From DATFKA01 sp035268885 (GTDB lineage Bacteria > Bacteroidota > Bacteroidia > Chitinophagales > Saprospiraceae), in contig DATFKA010000136.1 of the NCBI GenBank assembly GCA_035268885.1, forward strand, positions 49,497-113,496: a stretch of DNA of 64,000 nucleotides. The letters are read 5' to 3'. Position numbers and translations under genes: made by a program. The notes beneath the pieces are model-generated. The model did not search any database. It saw only the letters and a list, made by a program, of their open reading frames with translations, and was not told the DNA's origin. Shown here piece after piece: positions 24,331 through 33,938 of this stretch; within the stretch, counting starts at the first letter, position 1; each line of letters begins with the position of its first letter.

Positions 24331-25428
24331 TTACTCGATCCAGTAATCCGGCTTGGTCAGTGTACTATTGCTAAGCACCGTACACTCGCTACATCTTTCT
24401 TGATCATAATTACTGGGATTCGCACAGTAACTTTGTGGATTACCCAATTCTCCCGGTCTTATAAGTCGGCGAATGGTATCCGTCTGGGTCGCGTAGAAAA
24501 AGCCCAACACCGTCTCTTCCGCATTTTCAATATTTTGAATATTCCCGGTCACCGTTCCCGGTGTTGGATCAAACAGTCCCCCACCCGGATTTGCATTCTG
24601 CCGCAATTGATCCCAGTATTGATAAGCAGCCGGTGATAAGGTTTGTTGTAAGACTGTAATATAATAGCCCGATGCAAAAAAGTGATTCAGGGGAATATTT
24701 CGGATCGCCGGGAAGCGATTCAGTGAAGTCTCTGTCGTCTCCCGGCCATTAAAAAGCAGAATTTCATCTCCACTCAAATCATCGGGAAGATAACAGGTCT
24801 GCTGTGGATCCAAGGTGCTGCTCACGGGAGGTGGAGATTCCACATAGCGATAAACGCCAGTCATTTCCCAACGAAGGAGTGCTTTTTCTGAATCACCCCG
24901 TTGTAAGGGTGTGCTAAGGAGGATTTCTAGAAAGTCTCGCTCCAATAGTATTCCCTGCTCATTGCGAATCTCTCTCGTGTAGGTACCCACATCAATATTT
25001 TCTATCCGAGGCAGCGCCGGTAAAGTATCCCGTGCAGACTGGTAGATGCGCCCGTCAGCCAGGCGTACAAATAGTTGAACAACCGGTGCCCCAGAGCTCG
25101 GTGCCACTTGCTCAAAATCGGTAATCGACAAGCGGTTAAGGGTGTTATTGGTCAGTGGATACTGGGGAAAAGGGACCTCATTATAAATCAGATAAGCGGT
25201 TTCCAGTGGAAGCAGTTCCACATCTCCCGCTTCATCATCGAAGCTCGTACTATTCCCCACGGTGATCAGCACCTCCATCTCTTCTTCCGACTGATTGACA
25301 TAGCCCTCTACGACTATTTTTCTATCCGTACTTGTCGGCAAATCTAGTTGGATTTCATCAAAACAGCCCGGTAAAGTCGTCAGAGCAAGCAACAGGCCCG
25401 CCAGTATTTTGGAGTATTTCTTCATCAT
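24331..25428 (-). CDS. DUF4249 lipoprotein
   Basis: A 365-residue lipoprotein with a lipobox at LPGC (lipidated Cys22). The mature part begins IQLDLPTSTDRKIVVEGYVNQSEEEMEVLITV, the start of DUF4249. Near the C terminus is a cysteine pair (CSECTVLSNSTLTKPDYW), and single Cys residues come before it. DUF4249 proteins are coded next to TonB-dependent receptors across Bacteroidota and are thought to be surface-exposed ligand binders. Its start codon overlaps the stop of the receptor gene by 4 bases, which suggests translational coupling. Confidence 0.9.
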   Translation of the reverse strand: MMKKYSKILAGLLLALTTLPGCFDEIQLDLPTSTDRKIVVEGYVNQSEEEMEVLITVGNSTSFDDEAGDVELLPLETAYLIYNEVPFPQYPLTNNTLNRLSITDFEQVAPSSGAPVVQLFVRLADGRIYQSARDTLPALPRIENIDVGTYTREIRNEQGILLERDFLEILLSTPLQRGDSEKALLRWEMTGVYRYVESPPPVSSTLDPQQTCYLPDDLSGDEILLFNGRETTETSLNRFPAIRNIPLNHFFASGYYITVLQQTLSPAAYQYWDQLRQNANPGGGLFDPTPGTVTGNIQNIENAEETVLGFFYATQTDTIRRLIRPGELGNPQSYCANPSNYDQERCSECTVLSNSTLTKPDYWIE

Positions 25429-28109
25429 TTGAAATCAAAATTCAGGGTTAAGGAAGGGAATACAGTACCCAGTACCGCCAGGCGGGTTGTCTCAGGCAGA
25501 CGGCCACCGCTGGGGCGGAAAAAGACAGAGTAAGGGTTACGGCGCCCGTAAATATTATTCACCGCCAGAGTCCAACTGGTTTTAAAGCGCTGATTCTTCT
25601 TGTAATTACCGTCCATGGTAAAAGCAAAATCCAGTCGATGGTAATCCGGTATCCGCACCTGGTTACGGCCCGAGTATTCCAGGACCGGAAACTTTCCCGC
25701 CGCCGTACTGCGACCAACGGGTGCGGTGATCGGCCGCCCGGTACTGTAATTAAAATTTAAAGCCATGGTAATTCGCCCGGAAGGCTGCCAATTAGTAGTG
25801 ATGGTCAGGTTATGCGGCTTATCGAATTGCGCCGGATACCATTCCCCATCGTTGATCCCATCCACTTGCTGTAGGGTACGGGAATAGGTATAATTGATCC
25901 AGCCGGTCAGGATACCTTCCTTCTTTCGGATACTCGCCTCCAGCCCGTAGGCGCGACCGATGCCATAAAGCAATTCCGTTTCGATACTTCGATTGGCCGA
26001 TAGCTCCGCAAAATCTTTAAAATCAGTCAACTGATCCACGTATCGAAAATACCCTTCCAGACTGGTCTCCCAGGCATTGCGCTGGAAGTTTCGAAAGTAC
26101 CCCAGGGAAAAACTATGCGCCCGCTGGGGCTGAATGTATTGATTGCTGAGCTGCCAGATACTCACCGGCGTAGGCGAAATCAGGTTGGCCAATTGGTTGA
26201 TAAACTGAGCAGTCCGGCTGTAGCCCGCTTTAACGGAAGATATGGCATTCAGGGAGTAACGCAACCCCAGCCTGGGCTCCAGACTGTAATAGTCGGCGAT
26301 CGTCTCCGTACCCGGTCCTAAGGCCTGGTAGCGCACCAGCCGTAAGCCTGCGGATAAAGACAGCAGGGGAGAAGCGGTCCAGTCAGTCTGTAGAAAGAGC
26401 GCCGATTCCAGTCCTTGTTCATCTTCTAGCTGGATGGGTACTACGGTGGATAGTTCGCCAAAGGGTGCCCGATCACCGGGCGCAATCCGGTAGAAGATAC
26501 CCGAGAAGCCCCCCTGGATACTCAGATCCTCACTTGGATTATAATTCAGTATTTCTTTTACCTTCAGGTATTGATAGCGCGTGGTCAGCTGCGCCGAAGT
26601 CACACTATCGCGCAATTCGCTACCCGTTGCTTCGTATTGGCTAAGCGTGGTGGAGAAGGTCGAAATCAATTTAGGATTGATCACCCTTTTGTAGGTCAGT
26701 TGTCCCCCATTGGTGCTATACTCAAAACCAAACTCATCGTTAAATACCGTATTATCCCGGGTAGAGTAGCCAGACAGAATGATTTGATTATTTTCGTCGA
26801 AGCGGTGGGTATAGCGTAAGTTAGCATCGTAGAAGGTGACCGAGCTACGCTGTACCTCGGGAACATTAATGAGGCCCAGCACCCAATCTGAATAAGTGGT
26901 CCGAAAGCCCGCAATAAAGCTACTTTTATCTTTGACCACGGGTCCTTCTGCACTGATGCGACTAGCGACCACACCAATCCCTCCCCGCATTTGAAAATTA
27001 TTGGGATTCCCATCTTTCATTTCTACATCCAGTACCGAAGATAATCTTCCACCGTACTGGGCCGGCATATAACCTTTATAAAGTTCTACGCTATTCACCA
27101 GATCGGGATTAAAGGCACTGAAAAAACCCAATGCATGGGTTGGGTTAAACATAAACTGCTCGTCCATCAGGACCAGGTTTTGGTCCACACTACCACCGCG
27201 CACATTAAAACCACCAGCCCCTTCTCCTACCGAACTTACACCGGGCTCCTGCAGCAGGCTGTTCAGCACATCCACTTCCCCCATAAAGCTGGGTAACTTA
27301 CGGATTTGCTCCGTCGTCAGGCGAGCCAGGCCAATTTCAGCCGAACTGACGTTAGCATCGGCGGCTTCCGCCTCTACGACTACCTCTTCAAGGTCGATCC
27401 CAACTTTATTCAGGGTGAAAGTAAGCGTTCCGTCGTTGAAAACCGTAACCGGAGCCGTCAGACTGGAGTAACCTAAATAGGAGAGGGTCAGCTCGTGCTG
27501 GCCAATGGGCAAAGCGATCGAAAAAAGTCCGTCTATATCGGTGCTAGTACCTCTCGCCAGCTCCGGGAAGTAAACCGTTGCGCCAATGATGGGCTCCCCG
27601 GTATTCTGATCCAGGACTGTTCCCTCCAGAAGACCTTCGCCACGAGGGCTGATCGACTCGGCACTTCCTATCTCAAAGGTTTCTGGTGTGACTTCCGATT
27701 CCTCAGGAGATGGCTCGGCACGCTCCGCCAGCGTCTGGTAATAGGCGGGCGTATAAAACTGCTCCAACCGCTGTCGGGGAGCTACGACGATCAGGTAAGA
27801 ACGATATGGCATAAAGCCCAGGGGGGTATCCGATAATAGACGATCCAGGGCCAAGGCTATCGGTTCGTCTTCAAAGCGGATGGATGTTTCTTCTCGCAGC
27901 AGACTATCCGCCTGCAGATAAAGGGTGAAATTATATTTTTGACTTAAATCTAAGAGGATATCCCGGCGAGCGATCTGCTCGTACTGCTCGCTGATGCGTA
28001 GGCTATCCAGCTCGACTCCTCCACCTGGATTGACTTGCCCAGCCAAAAAATGGGTATATACACCTAAAAGCAGCAATAATGTGATCAGACCGGGGCGCAG
28101 GTTTAGCAT
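25425..28109 (-). CDS. TonB-dependent receptor with STN-like and carboxypeptidase-like N-terminal domains
   Basis: An 894-residue outer membrane receptor. After the signal peptide, residues about 30-120 resemble an STN domain (LLDLSQKYNFTLYLQADSLL..ALDRLLSDTPLGFMPYRSYLIVV). Residues about 165-240 are a carboxypeptidase-D regulatory-like domain (LEGTVLDQNTGEPIIGATVYFP). The plug follows (LPSFMGEVDVLNSLLQEPGVSSVGEGAGGFNVRGG), then a 22-strand barrel ending in SLTLNFDFK with terminal aromatic residues. The substrate is unknown. An STN domain usually talks to an anti-sigma factor, but none is adjacent. The gene leads a three-gene operon with a DUF4249 lipoprotein and the MG2/plug protein. Confidence 0.93.
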   Translation of the reverse strand: MLNLRPGLITLLLLLGVYTHFLAGQVNPGGGVELDSLRISEQYEQIARRDILLDLSQKYNFTLYLQADSLLREETSIRFEDEPIALALDRLLSDTPLGFMPYRSYLIVVAPRQRLEQFYTPAYYQTLAERAEPSPEESEVTPETFEIGSAESISPRGEGLLEGTVLDQNTGEPIIGATVYFPELARGTSTDIDGLFSIALPIGQHELTLSYLGYSSLTAPVTVFNDGTLTFTLNKVGIDLEEVVVEAEAADANVSSAEIGLARLTTEQIRKLPSFMGEVDVLNSLLQEPGVSSVGEGAGGFNVRGGSVDQNLVLMDEQFMFNPTHALGFFSAFNPDLVNSVELYKGYMPAQYGGRLSSVLDVEMKDGNPNNFQMRGGIGVVASRISAEGPVVKDKSSFIAGFRTTYSDWVLGLINVPEVQRSSVTFYDANLRYTHRFDENNQIILSGYSTRDNTVFNDEFGFEYSTNGGQLTYKRVINPKLISTFSTTLSQYEATGSELRDSVTSAQLTTRYQYLKVKEILNYNPSEDLSIQGGFSGIFYRIAPGDRAPFGELSTVVPIQLEDEQGLESALFLQTDWTASPLLSLSAGLRLVRYQALGPGTETIADYYSLEPRLGLRYSLNAISSVKAGYSRTAQFINQLANLISPTPVSIWQLSNQYIQPQRAHSFSLGYFRNFQRNAWETSLEGYFRYVDQLTDFKDFAELSANRSIETELLYGIGRAYGLEASIRKKEGILTGWINYTYSRTLQQVDGINDGEWYPAQFDKPHNLTITTNWQPSGRITMALNFNYSTGRPITAPVGRSTAAGKFPVLEYSGRNQVRIPDYHRLDFAFTMDGNYKKNQRFKTSWTLAVNNIYGRRNPYSVFFRPSGGRLPETTRLAVLGTVFPSLTLNFDFK

Positions 28110-28221
28110 GGAGCAATTTCTTTTTGTGTCTTTCTGTTTGGGCTTTCGCCAAAAACGGGGGGAAGATAAGCTTTCTAATCTTAAATAAGGTTAATTACTT
28201 GATCTCCGCTCCTTCCCAGGG

Positions 28222-28242
28222 GCTGGTGCAAAGCTCCAGCTT
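28222..28242. repeat. Short fold-back (REP-like)
   Basis: GCTGG-TGCAAAG-CTCCAGC overlapping AAGCTCCAGCTT, two nested small inverted repeats in the 183-base gap between the divergent TonB receptor and beta-propeller genes. No promoter box was identified in this gap. Confidence 0.35.
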
Positions 28243-28292
28243 CGTACTAAAACTGTTCTAATGCGTATATTGCCATCCTAAGTGATCAACCT

Positions 28293-29357
28293 ATGAAAAC
28301 ATCTATCTACTCTTTACTAATCTTCGCGTTTTGCAGCGCCTGCCAAAAAAATAATACAGCTACTCGTGGTTCTCTGGGTATCCAGACCGTCGATAGCCTG
28401 GCCGTTCCCGCCAGCGTCCGGGCACTACAAGCGGTCAGCTTAGACGAGATCTGGTTCGCCGGCTCAGAGGGCGTCTTTGGCCATACACAGGATGCTGGAC
28501 AATCCTGGCGTATCGACAGCATTACGACCGATAGTACCGCACCGCATTTTCGCTCCTTAGCCGTGACGGAGACCGCTACACACCTACTCAGCATCGCTTC
28601 ACCCGCCCTGCTGTTTCGCTCCACGGACAGGGGGGCAAACTGGAAGATCGTCTATCGCGAGGATCATCCAGCTGCTTTTTATGATGCGATGCAGTTCTGG
28701 GATGACCAGTACGGCATCGCAATGGGCGACCCTACCGATGGCTGTCTGTCGGTGATTCGCACCGAGGATGGTGGGGCCAACTGGGAAAAAGTGCCCTGCA
28801 CGCAGATCCCGACGGCGGTAGAAGGCGAAGCCGCTTTTGCCGCGAGCAATAGTAACCTGGCCTTACAGCCCGGCGGTAAAGTCTGGATGGTCTCCGGCGG
28901 AGCCGCCGCGCGCGTCTATTTTAGCGAAGACTACGGACAAAACTGGCAGGTCTACAACAGCCCCATTGTTTCAGGTGGACAAATGACCGGTATTTATACC
29001 GTCGACTTCTACGACGAGCAAGCGGGAATTATCTTTGGAGGAAATTGGAATGAAAAGGCGACCAACCGCCAAAATAAAGCCATCACCACGGACGGAGGCC
29101 AGAGCTGGCAACTTATCAGTGACGGATCCGCACCCGGATACCAGTCTTGCGTAAAGTATCTACCGGGTGGGGAAGGACAGCAATTGATTTCCTGCGGTAT
29201 CCCGGGCGTCCATTATTCCCTCGACGGGGGAATGAGCTGGGACACCCTGCTTACTGAAAGTTATTATACGCTTTCGGTGGCCGACTCCCACACCCTGTGG
29301 CTGGCCGGCAACCAAAAGCTGGCGAAGGTGGACCTTCAGAAAAAAGGGGGCGAGTAG
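28293..29357 (+). CDS. BNR/YCF48-like beta-propeller lipoprotein
   Basis: A 354-residue protein with a probable lipobox FCSAC (Cys17). The rest consists of repeated blades ending in Asp-box-like turns: HTQDAGQSWR, STDRGANWK, RTEDGGANWEK, SEDYGQNWQV, TTDGGQSWQL and SLDGGMSWDT. This spacing fits the BNR/YCF48 photosynthesis-assembly-like propellers, which in Bacteroidota are exported proteins of unknown role. With six such repeats it should fold as a six- or seven-bladed propeller at the envelope. It converges on the PurF gene. Confidence 0.85.
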   Translation: MKTSIYSLLIFAFCSACQKNNTATRGSLGIQTVDSLAVPASVRALQAVSLDEIWFAGSEGVFGHTQDAGQSWRIDSITTDSTAPHFRSLAVTETATHLLSIASPALLFRSTDRGANWKIVYREDHPAAFYDAMQFWDDQYGIAMGDPTDGCLSVIRTEDGGANWEKVPCTQIPTAVEGEAAFAASNSNLALQPGGKVWMVSGGAAARVYFSEDYGQNWQVYNSPIVSGGQMTGIYTVDFYDEQAGIIFGGNWNEKATNRQNKAITTDGGQSWQLISDGSAPGYQSCVKYLPGGEGQQLISCGIPGVHYSLDGGMSWDTLLTESYYTLSVADSHTLWLAGNQKLAKVDLQKKGGE

Positions 29358-29361
29358 GTAA

Positions 29362-29511
29362 GGTTGATTGGTTCTAAAATTAATCCGGTTTAATTGTGCC
29401 GTTAGGTACCGAACGTGATCTCATTAATCAAACACCTTGCGTACCTACCTGAGGCAGGCAGGCCCAAAGGCAGGCATTTTATCTATTTTAGCACTGGTCC
29501 TAGAACCAACC
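29362..29511. repeat. Imperfect inverted repeat in the convergent spacer
   Basis: TTGGTTCTA at 29368-29376 pairs with TAGAACCAA at 29501-29509, framing a spacer with repeated GCAGGC units (29450-29475). It could be a bidirectional terminator or a degraded small element; no target duplication was seen. Confidence 0.3.
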
Positions 29512-29516
29512 ACTTT

Positions 29517-31415
29517 CTAATAAGCGCGCCCAGCTTTCCCTTCAATAAAGTTGATAAAAGAGCGATTCACTACCCGATTACCACCCGGCGTGGGGTAGTT
29601 GCCAGAGAAGTACCAGTCACCGTTATGGTGATGGATCGCCTCGTGCAGGCCTTCTACCGTCTGGTAAATGATCTGCACCTCAGGCTTAATGCCCCTGGGT
29701 GTAATGATTTCCGCGATCTTGGCGGAGACCTCTTCGTAAGAAAACTCTTCGTAGAGCTTTTGGACGGCATTCCCCATCTGATCCAGATCTTTCTCCAATT
29801 CCTCCTGACAGCGCTCGTAAGTCTCTTGCAGAAGGTGCTCCTTACCATTTTCTTTGAGTAAGGCCACTAGTGCTCTGAAAGCGACAAAGTCGCCCATGAT
29901 CGACATATCAATACCGTAGCAGTCTGGATAGCGAATCTGAGGAGCGGAAGAGACCACAATGATCTTTTTCGGCCGCAGCCGGGAAACAATCTGTAAAATA
30001 CTGTCGCGTAGGGTCGTGCCGCGTACGATGGAATCATCGATCAGTACAATGGTATCCTTATCATTATTGACGATGCCGTAAGTAATATCGTAGACGTGCG
30101 AAACCAATTGGCCCCGCGAAGTACTGTCGGCAATAAAGGTGCGTTGTTTGGCATCTTTGACGATCACCTTTTCGATCCGGGGTTTCATGGACAAGATCTT
30201 CTCCAGCTTTTTAGGTTTCAGCTTATCCTTCTCCACCAGCTTCAGAATTTCCTCTTGCTTGATTTGATTCATTTCATCCTGAATACCGTCCATCAGACCA
30301 TAAAAGGCCGACTCTGCTGTATTGGGAACGTAGGAAAACACCGTCCGTTTAAAGTCGTAGTCTACCGCTTTGAGAATGGATTTCGTGAGTTGCTTCCCCA
30401 GGTTCTTTCTTTCGAGGTAAATATCCCGATCCGTTCCCCGGGAGAAGTAGATGCGCTCAAAAGAGCAGGGGCGCACCGGAATGGGATCGATAAAGGGAGC
30501 TTCACCAACTACGCCGCGCCGCTTAATGATAAAAGCGTTTCCTGGCTTCAGCTCTTTCACCTCCTCAAACTGCAGATTGAAGGTGGTCTGAATCGCCGGA
30601 CGCTCGGAAGCCACCACGGCGACCTCATCGTCGTGATAATAAAAAGCGGGACGAATACCGGCGGGGTCGCGCATCACAAAGGCATCGCCGTGGCCAATCA
30701 GACCGGCCATTACATAGCCGCCATCAAAGCGCTTACTGGCCCGCTTGAGCAGCCGTTGTATATCCAATTCATCAAAGATCAGGTCATTAATCTCGGCGTT
30801 CGAATGCCCATCGGGCTTAAACCAGGTATGCAGGCGTTGCACCTCGTCATCCAGGAAGTGTCCAATCTTCTCCAGCACCGTTACGGTATCCGATTTTTCC
30901 TTTGGGTACTGGCCCAGACCGACCAACTCATCGAATAATTCATCGACGTTGGTCAAATTAAAATTACCCGCCAGGATAAGGTTACGGGTAATCCAGTTGT
31001 TTTGTCGAAGAAAAGGGTGGCAGGTCTCAATCCCGTTGTCACCGTGAGTGCCATAACGCAAATGCCCCATCAGTAGCTCACCGGTGTAGGGCATATTCTC
31101 TTTCATGAAATGCGGATCATTGAGCTGCTCGGGACTGAGTGGAGCAAAGCGTTTTCGGATCTGCTCAAAAAGATCATCCAGGTAATTAGGCGCCACGCTA
31201 CGCTTGCGGCTGATGTATTTGGTACCCGGTGCAGGATCAATTTTAATGGTGGCCATACCGGCCCCGTCCTGTCCGCGGTTACGCATTTTCTGCATCAGCA
31301 GGCGGAGTTTTTCCACTCCGTACAGCGATGAACCATATTTTTCCTGGTAAAATTCAAGCGGCTTTAATAAGCGAATAACGGCTACGCCGCATTCGTGCTT
31401 TATGACATCACTCAT
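29517..31415 (-). CDS. purF: Amidophosphoribosyltransferase (long form)
   Basis: A 632-residue glutamine PRPP amidotransferase, making 5-phosphoribosylamine in the first step of purine synthesis. The class II glutaminase nucleophile would be Cys9 after removal of the MSDVIKHE propeptide; NRGQDGAG and the following GHLRYGTHG are the glutamine site. The PRPP loop is VLIDDSIVRGTT in the phosphoribosyltransferase half. The chain is about 130 residues longer than the E. coli enzyme, with extra segments in the glutaminase part (about 90-150) and between the domains. Bacteroidota often have such a long version beside a standard PurF; I cannot tell whether a second copy exists elsewhere. A well-formed promoter lies just upstream at 31439-31470. 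Confidence 0.9.
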   Translation of the reverse strand: MSDVIKHECGVAVIRLLKPLEFYQEKYGSSLYGVEKLRLLMQKMRNRGQDGAGMATIKIDPAPGTKYISRKRSVAPNYLDDLFEQIRKRFAPLSPEQLNDPHFMKENMPYTGELLMGHLRYGTHGDNGIETCHPFLRQNNWITRNLILAGNFNLTNVDELFDELVGLGQYPKEKSDTVTVLEKIGHFLDDEVQRLHTWFKPDGHSNAEINDLIFDELDIQRLLKRASKRFDGGYVMAGLIGHGDAFVMRDPAGIRPAFYYHDDEVAVVASERPAIQTTFNLQFEEVKELKPGNAFIIKRRGVVGEAPFIDPIPVRPCSFERIYFSRGTDRDIYLERKNLGKQLTKSILKAVDYDFKRTVFSYVPNTAESAFYGLMDGIQDEMNQIKQEEILKLVEKDKLKPKKLEKILSMKPRIEKVIVKDAKQRTFIADSTSRGQLVSHVYDITYGIVNNDKDTIVLIDDSIVRGTTLRDSILQIVSRLRPKKIIVVSSAPQIRYPDCYGIDMSIMGDFVAFRALVALLKENGKEHLLQETYERCQEELEKDLDQMGNAVQKLYEEFSYEEVSAKIAEIITPRGIKPEVQIIYQTVEGLHEAIHHHNGDWYFSGNYPTPGGNRVVNRSFINFIEGKAGRAY

Positions 31416-31438
31416 AGGTGCTGTTTGTAATTAAGGCA

Positions 31439-31470
31439 CAAAGTTACCTTTAAATTTAATTCATCACAAA
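31439..31470 (-). promoter_or_regulatory. Bacteroidota-type promoter of purF
   Basis: On the minus strand TTTG (31467-31470), exactly 20 bases, then TAACTTTG (31439-31446), a full match to TTTG-N19-21-TAnnTTTG. The start codon is about 24 bases downstream. A second -7-like box, TATCTTTG, overlaps the -33 element at 31467-31474. Confidence 0.8.
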
Positions 31471-31559
31471 GATAAGCACACCATTTGGGCTTCCTTTGCT
31501 CATCTAATCCATCATAAAGGGATATTACACCCCCAAAAGCAAAATAGTTTGAAATACCT

Positions 31560-31567
31560 TACTTTTG
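31560..31567 (+). promoter_or_regulatory. -7 element before the mutL operon
   Basis: TACTTTTG matches TAnnTTTG. It precedes the heptad fold-back and the 107-residue gene at 31665. No TTG was found at the right distance upstream. Confidence 0.4.
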
Positions 31568-31576
31568 TATATACAA

Positions 31577-31661
31577 GGGTAAAGGAAAAAGGGTAAAGGT
31601 TAAAGTCTGAATTGAGAAACCTTACCCTTTAACCTTTATACTTTAACCTTATAACGTTAAC
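31577..31661. repeat. Heptad repeat fold-back H1
   Basis: Two arms of 7-base units: GGGTAAA, GGAAAAA, GGGTAAA, GGTTAAA on the left and CTTACCC, TTTAACC, TTTATAC, TTTAACC on the right. AAAGGTTAAAG (31595-31605) pairs perfectly with CTTTAACCTTT (31627-31637). It would form the 5' leader of the following gene if the -7 box at 31560 is used. Confidence 0.7.
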
Positions 31662-31664
31662 ATT

Positions 31665-31988
31665 ATGGCACTACGCAGATTTATCAAGTTACCCAAGCAC
31701 CAACAGTATCGATACAAACCCCGTTACTGGGATCCCGAAAAGGACGAACTCAAAGAACGGATGGAACGCATTGAATCCCTCAAAAAAGGGGATACCGAAG
31801 GGATGAAGGCCCGCATCGCCAGCGGTATGAAACGCGGCTATATGGCCGACTCCAGAGCCCGCAATAAACAGATGACCCGGTCCAACCTTGTTTTGCTATT
31901 TATTGTTATCTTTCTGCTCGGTGCCAGTTATGTATTTATGACGGTTTATCTACCGGAAATTATTAATAAAATCGAGGGTGTTGGTTAA
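31665..31988 (+). CDS. Small single-pass membrane protein upstream of mutL
   Basis: A 107-residue protein. Residues 1-75 are very basic and hydrophilic with a PRYWDPEKDELKERMERIESLKK helix, and residues about 76-95 form one membrane helix (LVLLFIVIFLLGASYVFMTVYL), leaving a short C-terminal tail. I recognise no domain. The positive N-terminal side should be cytoplasmic. It lies 64 bases before mutL, read in the same direction. Confidence 0.7.
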   Translation: MALRRFIKLPKHQQYRYKPRYWDPEKDELKERMERIESLKKGDTEGMKARIASGMKRGYMADSRARNKQMTRSNLVLLFIVIFLLGASYVFMTVYLPEIINKIEGVG

Positions 31989-32052
31989 GTAGTTCCAAAA
32001 ACAACAACAGAGGCTTTTGCCTGGAGCGGCCCTCACAAAAAGCTAGAACACT

Positions 32053-33936
32053 ATGGCTGATATTATTCAGCTTCTTCCAGACGCTATCGCGAACCAAATT
32101 GCCGCGGGGGAGGTCATTCAACGGCCCGCATCGGTAGCCAAGGAATTACTCGAAAACGCAGTAGATGCCGGCAGTACCAAGATCCAACTGATTATCAAAG
32201 ATGCCGGAAAAACACTGCTGCAAGTGATCGATAATGGTTGTGGTATGTCGGAAACCGATGCCCGAATGAGCTTCGAGCGACACGCTACCTCTAAAATCAG
32301 AAGTGCGCAGGATCTTTTCGCTATCCGTACGATGGGCTTCCGTGGAGAAGCCATGGCTTCTATTGCCGCCGTAGCCCAGGTGGAAATGAAAACCCGCCAA
32401 AAAGTCAAAGAAATGGGCCACCTACTGCGAGTGGAAGCCTCCAGTCTGGTTACCCAGGAACCCTGCCAGGCGGCACCGGGCACCAGCATTGCCGTGAAAA
32501 ATTTATTCTACAATGTACCCGCCCGACGCAACTTCCTGAAATCAGATCCGGTGGAGCTCAAGCACATCCTCGAAGAATTCAATCGGATCGCGATGGCGAA
32601 CCCCGATATTCACTTTATTGTACATCGCGATAATGAAGAAATCCACCACCTGATGCCAGGTAATCTTCGCCAGCGTATCGTGGGCCTCTTCGGTAGTCAT
32701 ACTAATAAAAAATTAATCCCGGTAGAGGAGACCACAGATATTGTCCGCATCAAAGGCTACGTCGGGAAGCCGGAATTTGCCAAAAAGACCCGCGGCGATC
32801 AGTATTTTTTTGTCAATAATCGCTTCATCAAAAGCGGGTATCTGCACCACGCGCTGATGGGGGCCTACGAAGAGCTTATTTCGCGCGATCATTATCCTTT
32901 CTATGTCATTTTTATCGAAATCGACCCGGCCAAGATCGATATCAATGTCCACCCCACCAAACAGGAAATCAAATTCGACGATGAGCGCCTGGTTTATAAC
33001 TATCTAAAGGTAACGGTACGGCATGCGCTGGGACAACACCACGCCATGCCCAGCCTCGATTTTGAACGGGAATCCACCTTTAATCTCCCGGTGATCTCTC
33101 CTCGCCAGGGTTCGGAAAGCAGGGAACAAACCTTCCCCTCCAAAGCTTCGGGAGGATCGGAGCGGCCGAGCGGGGGGAGTAGTCCAAGTTTTTCCGGCCA
33201 AAGCCAGCGCGAACGTAATAACCTGGCCAACTGGGAAAAAATGTACGAAGGCATGGTTCAGGGCGACGAAGAAGAAAGGCCCGATTCCGAACAGCCCCAG
33301 GCTTTTACCGTAGAAAGCAGTTTCTCCAGTGAAGAATCCGAGGGTAATGACTTGGGAATCAAGGTAAAGGAACAGAAAGAGCCTTACCAGATTCACCATA
33401 CTTACATTCTTAATCAAATCAAATCTGGCTTCATTTTAATCGACCAGCAGGCGGCACACGAACGCATCCTCTACGAGGCATACCTGGAAAAGCTCCAGGA
33501 ACAGTCGGGAAATAGCCAGCAGCAACTTTTTACACAAACGGTGGAATTAACGGCCGCGGATACCGAAATTTTATTGGGTATCCTGGACGAGATCAATACC
33601 CTGGGTTTTGATATCCAACACTTCGGGAAAAACACCTTTGTTATTAATGGCCTTCCGGCGGAGCTCGTTGGCAAAAAAGAAGAATCAAAAATACTGGATC
33701 AACTCATTGAGCAGTATAAAATGGGACTGGACCTAAAGCTGGATGTTAAAGAAAATATCGCCCGGTCGATGGCCCGCAGTGCCGCCGTCAAACGCGGTCA
33801 GGTGCTGAGTAAAGAAGAAATGCAGAGCCTCGTTGATAAACTTTTTGCCTGCGCAATTCCTTTTAAAAGTCCAACTGGTCGAAATTGCTTCCATACTTTT
33901 GAACTGGACACCCTGGCCAAAATGTTTGAAGGATAA
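32053..33936 (+). CDS. mutL: DNA mismatch repair protein MutL
   Basis: A 627-residue MutL. The N-terminal GHKL ATPase shows LLENAVDAGSTKIQ, DNGCGM, RHATSKI and GFRGEAMASI in the first 100 residues, then NLFYNVPARRNFLK. A charged, Ser/Glu-rich linker (about 335-445) separates it from the C-terminal dimerisation domain. That domain contains DQQAAHERILYE, the endonuclease motif DQHA(X)2E(X)4E with Gln in place of His, followed by AVKRGQ and FACAIPFKSPTGRNCF. A nicking activity is therefore possible but uncertain. The protein couples mismatch recognition by MutS to strand removal. It is followed by two rhomboid genes. Confidence 0.95.
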   Translation: MADIIQLLPDAIANQIAAGEVIQRPASVAKELLENAVDAGSTKIQLIIKDAGKTLLQVIDNGCGMSETDARMSFERHATSKIRSAQDLFAIRTMGFRGEAMASIAAVAQVEMKTRQKVKEMGHLLRVEASSLVTQEPCQAAPGTSIAVKNLFYNVPARRNFLKSDPVELKHILEEFNRIAMANPDIHFIVHRDNEEIHHLMPGNLRQRIVGLFGSHTNKKLIPVEETTDIVRIKGYVGKPEFAKKTRGDQYFFVNNRFIKSGYLHHALMGAYEELISRDHYPFYVIFIEIDPAKIDINVHPTKQEIKFDDERLVYNYLKVTVRHALGQHHAMPSLDFERESTFNLPVISPRQGSESREQTFPSKASGGSERPSGGSSPSFSGQSQRERNNLANWEKMYEGMVQGDEEERPDSEQPQAFTVESSFSSEESEGNDLGIKVKEQKEPYQIHHTYILNQIKSGFILIDQQAAHERILYEAYLEKLQEQSGNSQQQLFTQTVELTAADTEILLGILDEINTLGFDIQHFGKNTFVINGLPAELVGKKEESKILDQLIEQYKMGLDLKLDVKENIARSMARSAAVKRGQVLSKEEMQSLVDKLFACAIPFKSPTGRNCFHTFELDTLAKMFEG

Positions 33937-33938
33937 TA

